Assembly (NCBI GenBank): GCA_964389805.1 | Contig: CAYMFU010000241.1 | Coordinates: 1 to 23,358, forward strand | Origin: JAGTVG01 sp964389805 | Lineage (GTDB): Bacteria; Bacteroidota; Bacteroidia; Cytophagales; Cyclobacteriaceae | Direction: 5' to 3' | DNA: 23,358 nt | In this document: piece by piece, positions 17,601-23,358 of the stretch | Numbering within the stretch: the first letter of the stretch is position 1 | Layout: each line of letters opens with the position of its first letter | The notes under the pieces: model-generated | Told to the model about the DNA's origin: nothing | Database searches by the model: none | Seen by the model: the letters and a program-made list of their open reading frames with translations, nothing else | Program-made: the position numbers and the translations under genes

Positions 17601-17878
17601 TTCCTGAGTTATATCCATACAATATTATCACACCTAATGGTGACGATAAAAATGATACTTTTCATTTTGATAATATAGAACATTATCCGAATGCCGAATT
17701 AACGATCTTCAATAGGTGGGGAAAAAAAGTATATCAAACCAGACAATATCAGAACAATTGGGGGGGTATGCATAATGGAGAAATATTACCAAATTCAACC
17801 TATTATTACGTACTTGAACTAAACGAACCCAGGTCGCCAGATAAAAATATCAACGGAACGGTTTCTATATTAAAATAG
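14651..17878 (+). CDS. Large secreted protein: IgGFc-binding-like region, PKD-like domain, T9SS type B sorting domain
   Basis: A 1075-residue protein starting at GTG 14651 with a signal peptide (basic MKR, hydrophobic IFYIFIFGIVICSG, cleavage near FGQ). Residues 28-440 resemble the IgGFc-binding N-terminal domain family: STEGDDFWVGF, a long beta-rich region with NEYVVVSHWEDGNRNENRN, KKFAVFAGNMY, CDHPDGHDHLYAQMYP, WGKEYITVDF and KVIASEDDSQIF. A PKD-like domain lies around 465-520 (YQWDFGDGT, AHTYEKPGKYIVEV). Further Ig-like beta domains follow, including a degenerate PKD repeat near 745-785. The C-terminal 86 residues (NIITPNGDDKNDTF...LTIFNRWGKKVYQ...TYYYVLELN...NGTVSILK) are the gliding-motility-associated type B sorting domain read by the type IX secretion system. 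It should be exported to the cell surface or medium; an adhesin role is likely but unproven. There is no Shine-Dalgarno sequence before the GTG and no better start nearby. Confidence 0.9.
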   Translation: MKRIFYIFIFGIVICSGFRQNSFGQNLSTEGDDFWVGFLQNWDVGSNNPIILEIYISANDSTRARIEMPLKSAFQTIDTLVLPDRTLRLEIPTYLGMSTPSNSNQNGIHITTDKDVSIYAMNKRQYSADMAVILPTYALGNEYVVVSHWEDGNRNENRNSDSEFLIVGIEDNTIIEIIPSHLTRDSRPAGVAYQVSLNRGETHFVKATGDLTGTKIHAVANTDSECKKFAVFAGNMYTKVGECDHPDGHDHLYAQMYPTYTWGKEYITVDFNTRNGGDHVKVIASEDDSQIFRNGNYVRTLQSGEFLFLKELQGVNYISSDKIISVAQFSRSQACDNTTGDPFIILINPNEQVLKKITFFTPSIATLRNFNLSIIARSSDVSTVTLDGTNISGFFNYVPYDSTYSYAKISIYSGNHTLRSTEGVIAYVYAYGSNESFGYPTGAGLTNLNLNIKVLDSEGEDIPIDSICHHTQVWFKPDTEFEFSSYQWDFGDGTIVTRDNADSVAHTYEKPGKYIVEVTGTSGGEGCVSGAEQKSVKVVRVLHPKVNILGPRSICPNTTDVQYTIKEKGQYHLNWFVNGGLINDEMDKDSISVDWGESNDQAWLKALVWNDRGCIGDTVTKPIKIKVQLDPEAPFGPDTLCSNNIQNIAYETFFTNGSTFDWHIDLGEIVGGQGDHNVNVNWDSWGSGMIWFEQHSVTDTVCSGISDTLAVYIQRNPNDFLNIITDKTRYGIEEPVQFDLETDTLYNVVSWTFDIERYLDSVSIQTDPVITYSCPGVYEVTAIAYDTMGVCNAFSSTKIDFEIFGPEIEIIQVSHEDMVPNNLVVKWKYLEGDFYNKPFYLIRDNILIDSISTAELIIADNSVVSDSLIYRYEIMTNEDCKDHILTTYHTNILLNVHFEEGNKENADLDWNQYENWNQGVELHELYMSIDGGEFTLIENLSAGQLSYTFTSNDLGFEHCFLVKAVESGGNDAYSWSNISCITFIPELYPYNIITPNGDDKNDTFHFDNIEHYPNAELTIFNRWGKKVYQTRQYQNNWGGMHNGEILPNSTYYYVLELNEPRSPDKNINGTVSILK

Positions 17879-17924
17879 AGTTCTGCTATTTTATTGAGTT
17901 ACAAGCTTTTCGAAAAATTAGTTG

Positions 17925-17939
17925 TTCGGAACATCCGAA
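17925..17939. repeat. Small GC-containing hairpin between convergent genes
   Basis: TTCGGA (17925-17930) pairs perfectly with TCCGAA (17934-17939) across a 3-base loop. It lies in the 138-base gap between two convergent genes. No T run follows on either strand, so it is not a classical intrinsic terminator; it could still protect or end transcripts. I see nothing else in this gap. Confidence 0.3.
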
Positions 17940-18016
17940 ATCGTAGTAAAATTCGGTTTATGTAAGGATAAAAGGAGGATAAGAGGATACGATGTGCTGT
18001 AATTCATTCGCCAAGT

Positions 18017-19279
18017 TTAGATTTCCTCAAGATTTTCAGACAGGTAGTTTTTGAGAGGCAAATCTATAAGTTTTCCGGAATAATATAGATAATCAATGAA
18101 TGATTTGTAAATATCCCACTGAATGAGCTTTTCATATTTTTTCATTTTAAGAATACTTTTCTGGGCCTCAAGCAGGTCTTCAGGTTTAATATTCTGATTC
18201 TGGTTCAACAATATCAACAAATTATCATTGGATATTTCCCCGGTAATCAACAGGGTTTGACTGAACAGAAATTCGAGGTCGAGTTTGAGCAATTCGCATT
18301 GCACATCTAAGGCTGTTTTTTCTCTTACAACATCTGCTTTATCCTCCATAACGTTTAATTTCCTTCTGTTCAAATCCGGCTTGTCAGCATTGGTTAATGG
18401 TATTCTGACCCCTACCTGAACACCAAAATGGTTATCGAAATCATCTCCGCGAAATCTGTCATACTCAGCCTGTATATATCCTATATTTCTTCTACCTTCA
18501 GCTTTTTCTATTACAAGCCTTTGTTCATCAAGTGTGATTTGTCTATTTAAGTTCTCAATATGGATATTATTAACTGTATCAGAAATAACCGATTTGAGTT
18601 CTACTATATTTTTAATTTGTTCATAAGAAATGAACTGGCTATTAGTATTGCTCTCTATATTCCCCGAAAATGCGAATGTGGATTTAATCTCGTGTTCGAT
18701 TTTATCCTTATTATGAAACAGGTCATTAAGTTCAAGTGACAGGTTCAAAAGATTTTCCTTCTCCTTAATATATTCAGTAATGTCGAAATCTGAATTTCCA
18801 AGTGCAGCTTCCAGGATCTTCAGTTGATCTTGTTGTAATATGATTTCCTTTTTCTTATATGCAATTTCATCAGAAAGTTGGAAAAACGAAATGATCTGAT
18901 GATATCTCTTAAATATGGCCTTATTTAAGGCATACTGATAGTCAATAATAAGTGAATTTCTTTCCAGTGAATAATATTTTTTATTCGCCATGATTTCAGC
19001 CGGGTTTGTAGGATTAAATCTTAATCTGTAATCGTCCTGAGTAATATTAAAATCATTGGTTCGGGCCCGAAACTCCACACGATGAATAATAGGGGACCGG
19101 TAAGCTTTTTGTTCAAGGAAATCTGATTTTATCTTGTTTTCATACAATCTGACATCGTTTCTTGCATCACTCAGGAACTCATTTAAAGAAAACTGGCTTC
19201 TTGCAACACTATTGCTAAGTAAAATCAGCACGAACAGGCATTTGATTCTCAGCAGCGATATATTATTGGGCCCGCACAT
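18017..19279 (-). CDS. TolC-like outer-membrane efflux/export protein
   Basis: From the ATG at 19279 this is a 420-residue exported protein with a signal peptide (hydrophobic CLFVLILLSNSVARS). The mature part alternates long coiled-coil helices (NKAIFKRYHQII, YKKKEIILQQDQLKILEAAL, ITLDEQRLVIEKAEGRRNIG, RRKLNVMEDKADVVREKTAL) with strand-like segments such as NHFGVQVGVRIPLTNADKPDLN. The phrase GVRIPL followed by a helical return is typical of the second repeat of TolC-family proteins. A conduit across the outer membrane is the likely role. It is divergent enough that I would not assign a substrate. A GTG at 19291 is an alternative start; the ATG has GAGAAGG a few bases upstream and gives a more normal signal peptide. 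The start lies inside the end of the HlyD-like gene, so the two are tightly coupled. The gene ends 138 bases from the convergent T9SS protein. Confidence 0.68.
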   Translation of the reverse strand: MCGPNNISLLRIKCLFVLILLSNSVARSQFSLNEFLSDARNDVRLYENKIKSDFLEQKAYRSPIIHRVEFRARTNDFNITQDDYRLRFNPTNPAEIMANKKYYSLERNSLIIDYQYALNKAIFKRYHQIISFFQLSDEIAYKKKEIILQQDQLKILEAALGNSDFDITEYIKEKENLLNLSLELNDLFHNKDKIEHEIKSTFAFSGNIESNTNSQFISYEQIKNIVELKSVISDTVNNIHIENLNRQITLDEQRLVIEKAEGRRNIGYIQAEYDRFRGDDFDNHFGVQVGVRIPLTNADKPDLNRRKLNVMEDKADVVREKTALDVQCELLKLDLEFLFSQTLLITGEISNDNLLILLNQNQNIKPEDLLEAQKSILKMKKYEKLIQWDIYKSFIDYLYYSGKLIDLPLKNYLSENLEEI

Positions 19280-20267
19280 AAACCTTCTCACCGTTTAAGA
19301 AATCATTATTTTCCGGGATCTTTATAAATATTTCCTGCCCCCATATCTTTCTGTCCTGAACTTCCAGCAGCCTTGTTGGATAGGCGACAATCCGGGATCC
19401 AACTTCTGTTACAGTTCCTGAAATAAAATAGTCCCTGTTTGAGGATTCTACAAGCACTTTATCGCCTACAGATAAGTTATATCGGTTTTTTTCATTCATA
19501 TAGGCTTTTATTACGGTAGGATTTATTTCATAAAGTGACATAATGGTATTATATGGCGGAATAAGTTCACCGATCTGGACCATCACATCACCAATTGTCC
19601 CATCAACTGGTGAATAGTTTTTAAGAAAATTCGCTTCATTTTCAAGTAGGTCTAACTCTTTCCTTTGTTGTTCAATTTTCAGATCAAGGATTTCAGTTTC
19701 ATTTGTCTTCTTCTCTTCCAGCTGCATCAATTTTTGATCAAACAATCCCTCAGTTTGTTCCTTTTTCTTTTCAAGATAATTGACCTGCAATAACAGCATA
19801 TTACCTGATCCGTCCTGGATTGTATCTTCGTAGATTTCTATGCCTTCAAGTGCATTTTTAATGCCCTGATTCTGTTCATATCTTGTTTTTAACTGGAAGA
19901 GATCTTCATCAATATTTTCGATCTCAGATATTTTTTCAAGCCTGGTCATCTGGATCTGATAATTCATATTTGTGATGAACATATCTTTCTGCTGCAAAAA
20001 GGTATTCAGGTCATTCGTCGCCTTATCAATATCATACATAAGATCCGGACGGATAACCTCTACCAGTAAATCACCCTTATTAACATCTTCGCCAGGTAAT
20101 ACATGAATTGATTTTATTTTAACTGCTTTTTGAAAACTTATAGCAAGTTTTTGAGGTTCTACTTCCGCTACTATTGCATCAGATTGCTTTTTATAAATAA
20201 GCGAAGCAACTAGCAACGTTATGCCTGTTAATATCCAGAAGATTGCAAATACATTAATCTTTTTCAT
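19263..20267 (-). CDS. HlyD-like periplasmic adaptor (membrane fusion protein)
   Basis: A 334-residue protein with one N-terminal membrane anchor (VFAIFWILTGITLLVASLIY, 6-25) and the rest in the periplasm. The order is that of membrane fusion proteins: a first half-lipoyl motif (IKSIHVLPGEDVNKGDLLVEV, 51-71), a long coiled-coil hairpin (about 78-216, with segments such as QLEEKKTNETEILDLKIEQQ), the second half-lipoyl motif (SPVDGTIGDVMVQIGELI, 219-236), and a beta-barrel domain (about 250-334). In known systems such proteins join an inner-membrane pump to a TolC-type duct. Here the gene starts 2 bases after the DUF4956 gene and overlaps the TolC-like gene, but no ATPase, MFS or RND pump is in the operon. 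The substrate is unknown. The ATG at 20267 is well placed, with GGGTG upstream. Confidence 0.88.
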   Translation of the reverse strand: MKKINVFAIFWILTGITLLVASLIYKKQSDAIVAEVEPQKLAISFQKAVKIKSIHVLPGEDVNKGDLLVEVIRPDLMYDIDKATNDLNTFLQQKDMFITNMNYQIQMTRLEKISEIENIDEDLFQLKTRYEQNQGIKNALEGIEIYEDTIQDGSGNMLLLQVNYLEKKKEQTEGLFDQKLMQLEEKKTNETEILDLKIEQQRKELDLLENEANFLKNYSPVDGTIGDVMVQIGELIPPYNTIMSLYEINPTVIKAYMNEKNRYNLSVGDKVLVESSNRDYFISGTVTEVGSRIVAYPTRLLEVQDRKIWGQEIFIKIPENNDFLNGEKVYVRAQ

Positions 20268-20269
20268 AA

Positions 20270-20944
20270 CTACACCCGATCAACTGATGCCCTGTTGTTA
20301 ATCCTGACATTTGATATATTTTCTAAGTCGTTCAGTTTCTTGAAAATTGAATATCGATCAGATCCTTTCTTAAGGGTAATTTGATACTCATATTTAATTA
20401 ATTCATTTGAATTGCCGATGCTGGTGAGTTTGATAACCAGACATTCTTCAGAAAGTAATGACTCAATCAAATCTATTTTCGCCGGATCATCGATCGAAAA
20501 GGAGAGGGAAGTTTCAAAAACCGGGGCCTTACCAACAGGTGATAAGTATAAAGCAAAAGAAACAACACTGAAAATACCGGTTCCTGCCAGGGCTACGGCA
20601 AATCCATAAACACCACATGCAATTCCGATGGCAATCGACGCAAATATATATATGATATTTTTGGGATTTTCAAAACGAAACCTGAATCTGATAATTGCCA
20701 ACGCGCCTAAGATTCCTAATCCTCTTGCAAGGCTATCACCTATGGCCATCATAACAGTAGCAGCTATAATGGATATTAAAACCACGGCCTGAAAGAACTC
20801 TTTTGAGTAGTCAGTGCCCCTGAAAGTATACCTGTATGTAAGCGCTATTATAGTACTTAATAAAAAGGAAAGTAAAAGTGCATAAATTGCTGCTTCTAAA
20901 GATGGAAATTGATAGTATGATTGCTCAGAGAAAAAATTTTCCAT
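20270..20944 (-). CDS. DUF4956 family inner-membrane protein
   Basis: A 224-residue protein with an N-terminal membrane domain (about four hydrophobic segments, near 17-36, 49-68, 74-88 and 96-133) and a soluble C-terminal alpha/beta domain (about 140-224). The segment DSLARGLGILGALAIIRFRFRFENPKNIIYIFASIA (70-105), with its Arg-rich turn, is the core I recognise from DUF4956 proteins; it recalls the conserved region of MgtC-like membrane proteins. The C-terminal domain, with ISNVRINNRA near its end, may be a small regulatory ACT- or ferredoxin-like fold. DUF4956 genes are often found beside polyphosphate polymerase (VTC-like) and CotH genes, but neither is seen here. Instead this gene leads an operon with adaptor and outer-membrane duct genes, so it may be the inner-membrane part of an export or envelope-linking complex. 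No molecular function is established. Confidence 0.82.
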   Translation of the reverse strand: MENFFSEQSYYQFPSLEAAIYALLLSFLLSTIIALTYRYTFRGTDYSKEFFQAVVLISIIAATVMMAIGDSLARGLGILGALAIIRFRFRFENPKNIIYIFASIAIGIACGVYGFAVALAGTGIFSVVSFALYLSPVGKAPVFETSLSFSIDDPAKIDLIESLLSEECLVIKLTSIGNSNELIKYEYQITLKKGSDRYSIFKKLNDLENISNVRINNRASVDRV

Positions 20945-20949
20945 TTGTT

Positions 20950-20955
20950 CACCTT
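20950..20955 (-). promoter_or_regulatory. Shine-Dalgarno-like site before the DUF4956 gene
   Basis: On the minus strand AAGGTG lies 5 bases before the ATG at 20944. Such a clear site is uncommon among the genes of this window, most of which have only AT-rich leaders. It supports the chosen start. Confidence 0.45.
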
Positions 20956-21123
20956 ATCCCTCAAAAATTACAGGTCGAAGATATCAAAAAAATATCTATT
21001 AAGAAATTATGATTGTAAAGTTACGCTCAAAATAATATATGAAAACATATTTTCTGCTGAGAATTTTTGTCAATGTGGCGTATTTTAAGCTTTTCTTAAT
21101 ATTAAATAGAAAATCATCAAAGT

Positions 21124-21750
21124 CTATAGCACTTCCTTTAATACATTATATACGTTTTGGGCTACAATTTTATGTCCTTCAATATTTGGGTGAATACCAT
21201 CGGATATATTTAATTCAGGATTGCCTCCAACGCCATCAAGTAGAAAAGGAATGAGCAGGGCGTCGTATTCTGTTGCCAGTTCATTAAAAACATAGGAAAA
21301 TTCAGAGGCATAATCTTGCCCCATATTTGGAGGAACCATCATGCCGGCAATAACTATTTGTGCTTCCGGGTATTTTTTTACTACTTTCTGAATTATACTC
21401 TGGAGGTTTGATTTTGTTTGTATCAGGGGCAAACCCCTCAATCCATCATTAGCCCCTAATTCCAGGATGAATACATCAATTTTGTTTTGTAAAACCCAGT
21501 CTATCCGGGTTAATCCTCCTGCCGAAGTCTCCCCGCTTAAACCCGCATTGATCACCCTGTAATTATGCCCTTTATCTTTTAAAATTTGTTCCAGAACTTT
21601 TGGATAAGCGAGATCAGGGTCTAGTCCATAACCAGCTGTAATGCTGTTGCCAAAACATAGAATGGTTTTTTGTCTTTCCTGATTATGTATATCCTTTGAA
21701 ATATTGATATATCCGCTAATTAATATTACCGCTATGTATATTATTTTCAT
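21124..21750 (-). CDS. SGNH/GDSL hydrolase, TesA-like esterase
   Basis: The 208-residue protein has an N-terminal hydrophobic stretch (IIYIAVILISGYI) that could be a short signal peptide, so it is probably periplasmic. The SGNH blocks are visible: block I FGNSITAGYGL with Ser36, block II NAGLSGETSAGG (Gly72), block III ELGANDGLRG (Asn101), and block V SDGIHPNIEGH with Asp184 and His187. TesA of E. coli, a thioesterase, protease I and lysophospholipase, has the same AGYGL, GANDGLRG and DGIHP signatures, so the enzyme is likely an acyl esterase or lysophospholipase. The usual Asp before Ser in block I is Asn here (GNS, not GDS). The gene diverges from a YbbA-like ATPase and YbbP-like permease, the same layout as tesA/ybbAP in E. 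coli, which strengthens the call. Confidence 0.9.
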   Translation of the reverse strand: MKIIYIAVILISGYINISKDIHNQERQKTILCFGNSITAGYGLDPDLAYPKVLEQILKDKGHNYRVINAGLSGETSAGGLTRIDWVLQNKIDVFILELGANDGLRGLPLIQTKSNLQSIIQKVVKKYPEAQIVIAGMMVPPNMGQDYASEFSYVFNELATEYDALLIPFLLDGVGGNPELNISDGIHPNIEGHKIVAQNVYNVLKEVL

Positions 21751-21854
21751 TCCAATTTATTTTAAAAAAGATAATCAAATTCCGGACCATAAATAAATCA
21801 AATATTAATGATAATTTTTATATGTCTTTCAAAGAATAACATTAATTTCGGAAA

Positions 21855-22535
21855 ATGAGCCATATTTTACACGTAAAACATTTAACAAAGACATTTAGAA
21901 GTACAGAAAAGGAACTGACTGTATTAAAAGATATAAACTTTTCAATTGATGAGGGACAGGGATTATCGATTGTAGGACCTTCAGGAAGTGGAAAGACCAC
22001 GTTATTGGGATTATGTGCCGGATTAGACCAACCTACAAATGGTTTTATAAAACTGTTAGACATAGAATTAAACAGATTAAACGAGGATGACAGGGCTTAT
22101 GTACGAAACCAGTATGTCGGATTTATTTTTCAGAATTTCCATTTATTGCCTACTGTAAATGCTTTGGAGAACGTAATGCTCCCGCTTGAACTCAGGGGAG
22201 AAAAAAATATCAGGGGAAGAGCTGAGGAGATGCTTGGCAGGGTAGGTTTGGGGGAAAGAATGCATCATTACCCCTCCCAATTATCAGGAGGTGAACAACA
22301 GAGGGTGGCAATCGCCAGAGCCTTTATTGCCAATCCAAAGATCCTCTTTGCTGATGAGCCGACTGGAAACCTGGATGAGGAAACAGCAGATATTGTCTCA
22401 TCTTTACTTTTTCAGATAAACAGGGAAGAAAACACAACCCTTGTCCTGGTTACTCATAACCTGCATCTGGCTGAACATACAGGCCGTATTTTAAAACTCG
22501 AACGCGGATTACTGGTTGAAGATATAACGGTCTGA
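21855..22535 (+). CDS. ABC transporter ATP-binding protein, YbbA/LolD-like
   Basis: The 226-residue ATPase has all motifs of a functional ABC subunit: Walker A GPSGSGKTT (41-49), the Q loop Gln93 in FIFQNFHLLP, signature LSGGEQQR (143-150), Walker B ILFADEP (163-169) and the switch His201. The sequence around GNLDEETAD is usual for the MacB/LolD/YbbA type that pairs with FtsX-like permeases. The permease gene starts 5 bases downstream, so the two form an operon. The ATG at 21855 is preceded by a short AT-rich spacer (21751-21854) with no clear promoter match. Divergent placement beside a TesA-like hydrolase favours YbbA over LolD. Such ATPases drive mechanical movement of the permease rather than classical import; the substrate is unknown, although lipid-like compounds are suggested by the esterase partner. 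Confidence 0.92.
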   Translation: MSHILHVKHLTKTFRSTEKELTVLKDINFSIDEGQGLSIVGPSGSGKTTLLGLCAGLDQPTNGFIKLLDIELNRLNEDDRAYVRNQYVGFIFQNFHLLPTVNALENVMLPLELRGEKNIRGRAEEMLGRVGLGERMHHYPSQLSGGEQQRVAIARAFIANPKILFADEPTGNLDEETADIVSSLLFQINREENTTLVLVTHNLHLAEHTGRILKLERGLLVEDITV

Positions 22536-22539
22536 CAAA

Positions 22540-23358
22540 ATGATTGATTATGAAATAAGGATCCTTCGTAAAAGAAATAGCCAGCTGACCAGACGTTGGA
22601 TCTGGAAGCTTGCCATAAATGACGCAAGGTATAACTTCAACAGGCTGTTTTTATTCGTATCCTCTATCGTCATAGGTATTGCTGCCCTGGTTGCAATCAA
22701 TTCATTTAATATTAATCTTCAACAGGACATCAACAATCAAAGCAAAGAATTGCTTGGCGCTGATCTAATCATTGAAAGCAGGAATAAAACATTCGATTCC
22801 ACCTTTCTGAAATCAATAGATTCACTTAGTTATCAAATGATGGGTGATGTTCGATTTGCATCAATGGTATATTTTCCCAAGAATCAGGGCACAAGATTAA
22901 TTCAGGTAAAAGCCCTCGATAGCGATTTCCCCTTTTATGGGAATGTGGAATTGTTAAATTCTGAAAGTTTTGATGGATTTTATCAACGCGATGGTGCTAT
23001 GATCGATGAAAGCCTGGCCATTCAATATGACATTCAAATTAATGATAGCCTTAAACTGGGTAATGGAATATTTGCAGTTCTGGGTATAGTTAAAAAATTC
23101 CCAGGAAACACAAACATAAGCACAACTTTTTCCCCATCAGTGTATATTCCATATCACAGGCTTGAATCAACTGGACTTATTCAATTTGGTAGCCGCTATG
23201 ATTATAACAAGTATTTAAAGGTTCCTGAAACTGAGCTTGAAGGCCTGATTGAAAAGCTGAGACCCAAAATAAGGGAATTAGGATACGGTTTTGATACAGT
23301 GGAAGAAAGAAAAGAAGATTTGGGTAGAGGATTTCAAAATCTGTACAGGTTTTTTAAC
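22540..23358 (+). CDS. FtsX-like ABC permease, YbbP-like, C-terminus cut by window edge
   Basis: The frame is open from the ATG at 22540 to the right edge, 273 codons, so most of the protein lies beyond the window. The N-terminus has a cytoplasmic amphipathic segment (RRWIWKLAINDARYNFNRL), a first membrane helix (LFLFVSSIVIGIAALVAINSF) and then a large periplasmic domain starting with NNQSKELLGADLIIES. The helix followed by LLGADL is typical of YbbP-type permeases, where the periplasmic MacB-like core domain follows. The rest (VRFASMVYFP, RLIQVKALDSDFPFYG, MIDESLAIQYDIQINDSLKLG, VLGIVKKFPG) matches that domain. These permeases carry more helices further on than a simple FtsX. The ATPase partner ends 5 bases upstream, so translation is coupled. 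It would work in the inner membrane with the TesA-like hydrolase across the divergent promoter as a possible partner. Confidence 0.9.
   Translation, partial: MIDYEIRILRKRNSQLTRRWIWKLAINDARYNFNRLFLFVSSIVIGIAALVAINSFNINLQQDINNQSKELLGADLIIESRNKTFDSTFLKSIDSLSYQMMGDVRFASMVYFPKNQGTRLIQVKALDSDFPFYGNVELLNSESFDGFYQRDGAMIDESLAIQYDIQINDSLKLGNGIFAVLGIVKKFPGNTNISTTFSPSVYIPYHRLESTGLIQFGSRYDYNKYLKVPETELEGLIEKLRPKIRELGYGFDTVEERKEDLGRGFQNLYRFFN

Noticed and set aside
20979..20997. AGATAT/ATATCT hairpin upstream of the DUF4956 gene
   Set aside because: A 6-base AT-only stem with a 7-base loop is expected by chance in such AT-rich sequence.
1..23358. CRISPR array, tRNA, insertion sequence or prophage
   Set aside because: No regularly spaced repeats, cloverleaf-like sequence, transposase or phage gene was seen on reading.

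Overview
The window looks like chromosomal DNA of a member of the Bacteroidota, probably a free-living Cytophagia- or Flavobacteriia-like lineage; this is an inference. The support is an AT-rich composition, mostly weak or absent Shine-Dalgarno sequences, a secreted protein with a gliding-motility/type IX secretion (T9SS type B) C-terminal sorting domain, a hybrid-style periplasmic two-propeller/Y_Y_Y sensor kinase, a DUF2891 protein and a DUF4956 protein. I see no tRNA, rRNA, CRISPR array, IS element or phage gene. No stretch longer than 300 bases lacks a gene; the largest gap is 1072-1313.

Layout. (1) 1-2762: a DUF2891 exported protein (minus strand, cut by the left edge) diverges from a sugar-porter MFS transporter, which ends at a strong hairpin terminator (2779-2810). 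(2) 6755-2824, minus strand: an apparent operon of a small helical-repeat protein, a GH130-like lipoprotein, an alpha/beta hydrolase with an Asp nucleophile, and a soluble histidine kinase whose GTG start overlaps the hydrolase stop. (3) 6824-10834, plus strand: an outer-membrane beta-barrel protein, then a 1021-residue membrane sensor kinase. Its kinase core resembles that of the first kinase, and no response regulator lies nearby. (4) 14566-10837, minus strand: a 5'-deoxyribonucleotidase, an EamA-type transporter, zwf, and a frame-broken pgl (first two steps of the oxidative pentose phosphate pathway). (5) 14651-17878, plus strand: a large secreted protein with an IgGFc-binding-like region, PKD-like domain and T9SS type B sorting domain. 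(6) 20944-18017, minus strand: a tight three-gene operon of DUF4956 membrane protein, HlyD-like adaptor and TolC-like outer-membrane protein, with no ATPase or RND pump. (7) 21124-23358: a TesA-like SGNH hydrolase divergent from a YbbA-like ABC ATPase and a YbbP-like permease (cut by the right edge), the same arrangement as tesA/ybbAP in E. coli.

The most promising candidates for something undescribed are the DUF4956-HlyD-TolC operon, which looks like an envelope-spanning conduit with an unconventional inner-membrane part, and the overlapping hydrolase/kinase pair, which recalls the RsbQ-RsbP logic of a hydrolase acting as signal receptor for a signalling enzyme. Both are hypotheses from gene order and motifs. 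All family calls were made by eye, without database searches.
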